From Actinomycetospora corticicola (GTDB lineage: Bacteria; Actinomycetota; Actinomycetes; Mycobacteriales; Pseudonocardiaceae), in the NCBI RefSeq assembly GCF_013409505.1, contig NZ_JACCBN010000001.1, forward strand, positions 3,100,001 through 3,164,000: DNA of 64,000 bases, written 5' to 3'. The translations under genes and the position numbers were made by a program. Positions 58,401 to 64,000 of this stretch are shown here, piece after piece. The notes beneath the pieces are model-generated. The model ran no database searches, was not told where the DNA came from, and was given only the letters and a program-made list of their open reading frames with translations. Numbering within the stretch: the first letter of the stretch is position 1; every line of letters starts with the position of its first letter.

Positions 58401-59204
58401 ATGCCGCCCTCCCACCGACCCGCGATGCCACCTGCAGCGCCTGACGACGAGGTCTCCCCCAAGGACCGGTTCGTGACCGTCTACGGCCGCAAGCCGGTGC
58501 TCGAGGCCCTCACCGACCGCGCCCTGGAGGTCGACAAGGTCGTGCTCGCCGAGGGGGTCGACCAGCGCGCCGTGCGGCTGATCCTCGACGCCGCGCGCTC
58601 GCGCGGGGTCCGCGTGACGCGCGCCTCCGCCCAGCGGGTGAAGGTCCTCGCGGGCAACGGCCGGCAGGACCAGGGGGTCATCGCCGACGTCGTCGCCCCC
58701 GGCATGCGGACCGTCGAGCGGTTCCTCGCCGAGCTGGGCCCGGACGCGCCCGCCCGGGTGCTGGTCCTCGACGGGCTCACCAACCCGGCGAACGTCGGCA
58801 TGATCCTGCGGTCCGCGACCGCGGCCGGACTGGAGGGCGTCCTGCTCCCCCGCCGCGGCCTCCCCTCGATCGACCCGCTGGTGGTCAAGGCCTCCGCGGG
58901 CGTCGCGTTCCACGCCCCGGTGCTGCGGGCCGGGACCGCCGCGGCCGGCCTGGCCGCCCTGGCCGAGGCCGGGTTCGTGCTGCTCGGGCTGGACGGTGGC
59001 GGAGCGACCTCGCTGTTCGACGCCGAGCTCGCCCCCCGCACGGCCCTCGTGGTCGGCGGGGAGACCGACGGCCTCACCGAGGAGGTCCGCGGCGAGCTGC
59101 ACGGGACGGTGGTGATCCCGATGGCCGGGGGCGTCGAGTCGCTGAACGCGGCGTGTGCGGCCACCCTCGCGTGCTTCGAACTGACCCGGCGCTTTACCCC
59201 GTGA
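58401..59204 (+). CDS. TrmH/SpoU-family RNA 2'-O-methyltransferase
   Basis: 267 residues. A short N-terminal substrate-binding domain (VYGRKPVLEALTDRALEVDKVVLAEG) and a knotted SPOUT domain: motif 1 LTNPANVGMILRSATAAG (~135), motif 2 ALVVGGETDGL (~216), motif 3 IPMAGGVESLNAACAATLACFEL. It transfers methyl from SAM to a ribose of rRNA or tRNA; RlmB-like in architecture, exact target unknown. ATG 58401; ATG 58425 is also possible. Divergent from the WS/DGAT gene, followed by a hairpin. Confidence 0.9.
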   Translation: MPPSHRPAMPPAAPDDEVSPKDRFVTVYGRKPVLEALTDRALEVDKVVLAEGVDQRAVRLILDAARSRGVRVTRASAQRVKVLAGNGRQDQGVIADVVAPGMRTVERFLAELGPDAPARVLVLDGLTNPANVGMILRSATAAGLEGVLLPRRGLPSIDPLVVKASAGVAFHAPVLRAGTAAAGLAALAEAGFVLLGLDGGGATSLFDAELAPRTALVVGGETDGLTEEVRGELHGTVVIPMAGGVESLNAACAATLACFELTRRFTP

Positions 59205-59205
59205 C

Positions 59206-59239
59206 GAGATCGTCCAAACCGGCCCCGGCCGACGATCTC
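59206..59239 (+). terminator. Terminator of the methyltransferase gene
   Basis: 9-bp arms GAGATCGTC (59206-59214) and GACGATCTC (59231-59239) with inner GGCC/GGCC pairing, directly after the stop at 59202-59204. Confidence 0.6.
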
Positions 59240-59336
59240 CGCTCCTAGAGTCGGGTCCGTCCGCGGAGCCCTCCCGATCCGCGGACGGCGGGCGCCGACC
59301 GGTGCCCGCGGACGATCGCACCGGGAGGACACGGCC

Positions 59337-59942
59337 ATGAGCGTCGCGGCACACGACCCCGCACCGGCGTCGACGGGAGGCGACACCGGACGCGGGAGGC
59401 CCGAGGTCACGACGCCGGGCGTCCGGCCGCGGGCCGGGCGGGTCTGCGCCGCGCCCCGGCTGGCGCGCCGGATGGACCGACGGCCGGCGCCGCGGCTGCG
59501 GTCGTTGCAGGCCGTCCGGGCCGTGCCCGTGGCGCGGGCGGAGCCGGAGCCGGCTCCCGAGGTCACCTCCACCGCCTGGGACGCGGCGATGGAGGCGGCC
59601 CGCTCGCAGGTGGGCCCGGTGGCCCTCCGGGTGCTCTCGGCCGTCGCCGAGGTGCTCGACGGGCGGCGTCCGGTCGGTCATCTCGAGGGCGTCTGTCCCG
59701 CCGGAATCCTGCCGGTGGTGCGGGCGGCGGCGCGTCGACCCGCCGTCCGGGGCACGCGTGTGCGCGGGCTCCGGATGTGCCCGCTGGTGACGACGGGGGC
59801 CGCCCCCGCGCTCGCCGTGGAGGTCGCGGGCGCCCTCTGTCCGCCGGCCGGCCGCGGGACGGCCGGGCGGACCCGTGCCGTGGCCGCCCGGTTCGAGCGG
59901 CACGACGACGCCTGGCGGCTCACCGAGCTGGTCGTGGGCTGA
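59337..59942 (+). CDS. Rv3235-family protein
   Basis: 201 residues, Ala/Arg/Pro rich. N-terminal ~75 residues look disordered; the core is WDAAMEAARSQVGPVALRVLSAVAEVLDGRRPVGHLEGVC, with AAARRPAVRGTRVRGLRMCPL and a C-terminal FERHDDAWRLTELVVG. This is the pattern of the Rv3235-type family found upstream of secA in mycobacteria and relatives. ATG 59337 has GGGAGGA seven bases upstream. Function unknown; position between a methyltransferase and secA agrees with the conserved locus. Confidence 0.75.
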   Translation: MSVAAHDPAPASTGGDTGRGRPEVTTPGVRPRAGRVCAAPRLARRMDRRPAPRLRSLQAVRAVPVARAEPEPAPEVTSTAWDAAMEAARSQVGPVALRVLSAVAEVLDGRRPVGHLEGVCPAGILPVVRAAARRPAVRGTRVRGLRMCPLVTTGAAPALAVEVAGALCPPAGRGTAGRTRAVAARFERHDDAWRLTELVVG

Positions 59943-59959
59943 GGGCGGGCCGCCCCGAC

Positions 59960-60007
59960 GCGAGTGCGGCGGAGTGCGTCAGGGGTGACGCACTCCGCCG
60001 CACTCGC
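59960..60007. terminator. Perfect 22-bp palindrome between the Rv3235-type gene and secA
   Basis: Arms 59960-59981 (starting GCGAGTGCGGCGGAGTGC) and 59986-60007, loop GGGG, no mismatch. It lies between the convergent Rv3235-family and secA genes. Unrelated in sequence to families A-D, but of the same kind: a long perfect stem, no U-tract. Confidence 0.8.
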
Positions 60008-60062
60008 TCGGGCCGGGGGTCGGGCGGGTGCCGCCCGGGGCCGCACTCCCTCGGCGACGGGG

Positions 60063-63248
<3,186 letters not shown>

Positions 63249-63424
63249 GATGGGTGACCTCGCTCGTCCTCGTCGTCGTCGGCCCGCGTCCGGCACTCGC
63301 GTGCGAGTGCGTGGGCGCACCCCCCATGGTAAGCGCGCGCCCCGACAGGGGCCCGGGGCCCGGTCGTCGCCCGACCGGACCCCGCGACCCCGCGGACCGT
63401 CCGACGGTGTCGTCGGCGGGGACG

Positions 63425-64000
63425 TCAGACGAGGTGGATGACGCCGTAGTCGTAGCCGCGGCGCCGGTAGACCACGCTCGGTCGGCCGGTGGACTTGTCG
63501 GAGAACAGGAAGAAGTCGTGCCCGACCAGTTCCATCCGCGACAGGGCGTCGTCGACCGTCATGGGGACCGCCTCGTGCTCCTTCACGCGGGCGATGTGGC
63601 CGGGGCCGTCGCCGTCGACCTCGCGGTCGAAGCGGTCGTCGAGGGCCTCGCGGGCGGCCGGGACGGTGTCGGTCGGCGCGGTGTCGTCGGCCTCCCGGAG
63701 TGGGTCGGGCAGGGCCTCGTCGAGCTCGGCGCCGGAGGTCGGCAGCTCCTCGCCCGGTCCGCCGGCGCCGACGACCACGCGGCGACGCGCGGTGCGGTGC
63801 ACGCGACGGTCGTGGGAACGGCGCATCCGCTCCTCGAGGCGGCCGATGGCCAGGTCGAGGGCGGAGTAGAAGTCGCCGGCGCTGGCGACGGCGCGGACGA
63901 CGGGTCCGCGTCCGCGGCCGGTGATCTCCACGCTCTGACAGGTCTTGGTCTGGCGCGGGTTGTTCTCGTGCGAGAGCTCGACGGACATCCGGATGACCTT
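63425..64000 (-). CDS. hpf: Ribosome hibernation promoting factor, long form (5' end outside window)
   Basis: 191 C-terminal residues visible; the frame runs off the window end. [65 protein letters not shown] is the second half of the HPF/YfiA ribosome-binding domain; a linker with [13 protein letters not shown] follows; the C-terminal dimerisation domain is [48 protein letters not shown]. Long HPF dimerises 70S ribosomes in stationary phase. It is upstream of secA on the same strand, 176 bp apart, as Rv3241c/Rv3240c. Confidence 0.94.
   Translation of the reverse strand, partial: KVIRMSVELSHENNPRQTKTCQSVEITGRGRGPVVRAVASAGDFYSALDLAIGRLEERMRRSHDRRVHRTARRRVVVGAGGPGEELPTSGAELDEALPDPLREADDTAPTDTVPAAREALDDRFDREVDGDGPGHIARVKEHEAVPMTVDDALSRMELVGHDFFLFSDKSTGRPSVVYRRRGYDYGVIHLV

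Overview
The window is very GC-rich DNA (roughly three quarters G+C by eye) with tightly packed, mostly GTG- or ATG-started genes. Gene content is actinobacterial: WhiB1, PdtaS, SigR/RsrA, Kgd, nickel SOD with its maturation protease, an Rv3235-family protein, SecA and long-form HPF. The whiB1-to-hpf stretch (about 40.9-64 kb) follows, from memory, the Mycobacterium tuberculosis order Rv3219 to Rv3241, with accessory genes inserted. DUF5709, Septum_form, CHRD/sortase and Ni-SOD genes fit a Pseudonocardia-like member of the Pseudonocardiales. This is inference; there is no rRNA to confirm it. I saw no tRNA, rRNA, CRISPR array, insertion sequence or prophage.

Layout. 0-9.5 kb: 3' part of a GH15 trehalase/glucoamylase, divergent CoA-transferase and GlcD-type oxidase, a kinase-fold protein lacking its P-loop, an MHS transporter, a Septum_form/DUF5709 pair, and an acyl-CoA synthetase coupled to an Lrp/AsnC regulator. 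9.7-15.4 kb: AceE-like E1 enzyme, TetR with a divergent FAD monooxygenase, and a cysteine dioxygenase-rhodanese operon preceded by a tiny Cys-ending leader ORF. 15.4-26.2 kb: fused ABC exporter, class F sortase plus CHRD surface protein facing an ECF sigma/anti-sigma pair, then kgd and a small DUF6104-type gene. 26.4-35.4 kb: OpuC/ProU-type osmoprotectant ABC operon, a large PAS-GGDEF-EAL protein, malic enzyme and RmlC. 35.5-40.3 kb: lytic transglycosylase, sodX/sodN, histidine phosphatase, diacylglycerol kinase. 40.9-50.1 kb: whiB1, pdtaS, bL37, rsrA-sigR, ybaK, TetR, lipoprotein, SRAP, aroA, rsgA. 50.1-64 kb: secreted lipase, padC-DUF3237, SDR, an apparently circularly permuted photolyase, two patatins, DUF6912, WS/DGAT, TrmH-type methyltransferase, Rv3235-family protein, secA, hpf (truncated by the window edge).

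Two sequence-level patterns are not explained by the genes. First, many gene ends, especially convergent ones, carry long palindromes that fall into a few repeated families (GTGGCAG..., GTGAGCAGAAAG..., GTGAGCACTT..., GACCTGCTGACGTCGG). In several of them the stop codons of one or both flanking genes lie inside the palindrome: TGA in the arm and TAG in a CTATAG-like centre. Second, a 13-mer CCCGYCGTCGGGA occurs 17 times exactly in 64 kb, on both strands and in several reading frames; a base-composition estimate expects far fewer than one. Several genes also show a TANNNT hexamer 6-8 nt before the start codon, the signature of leaderless mRNAs.
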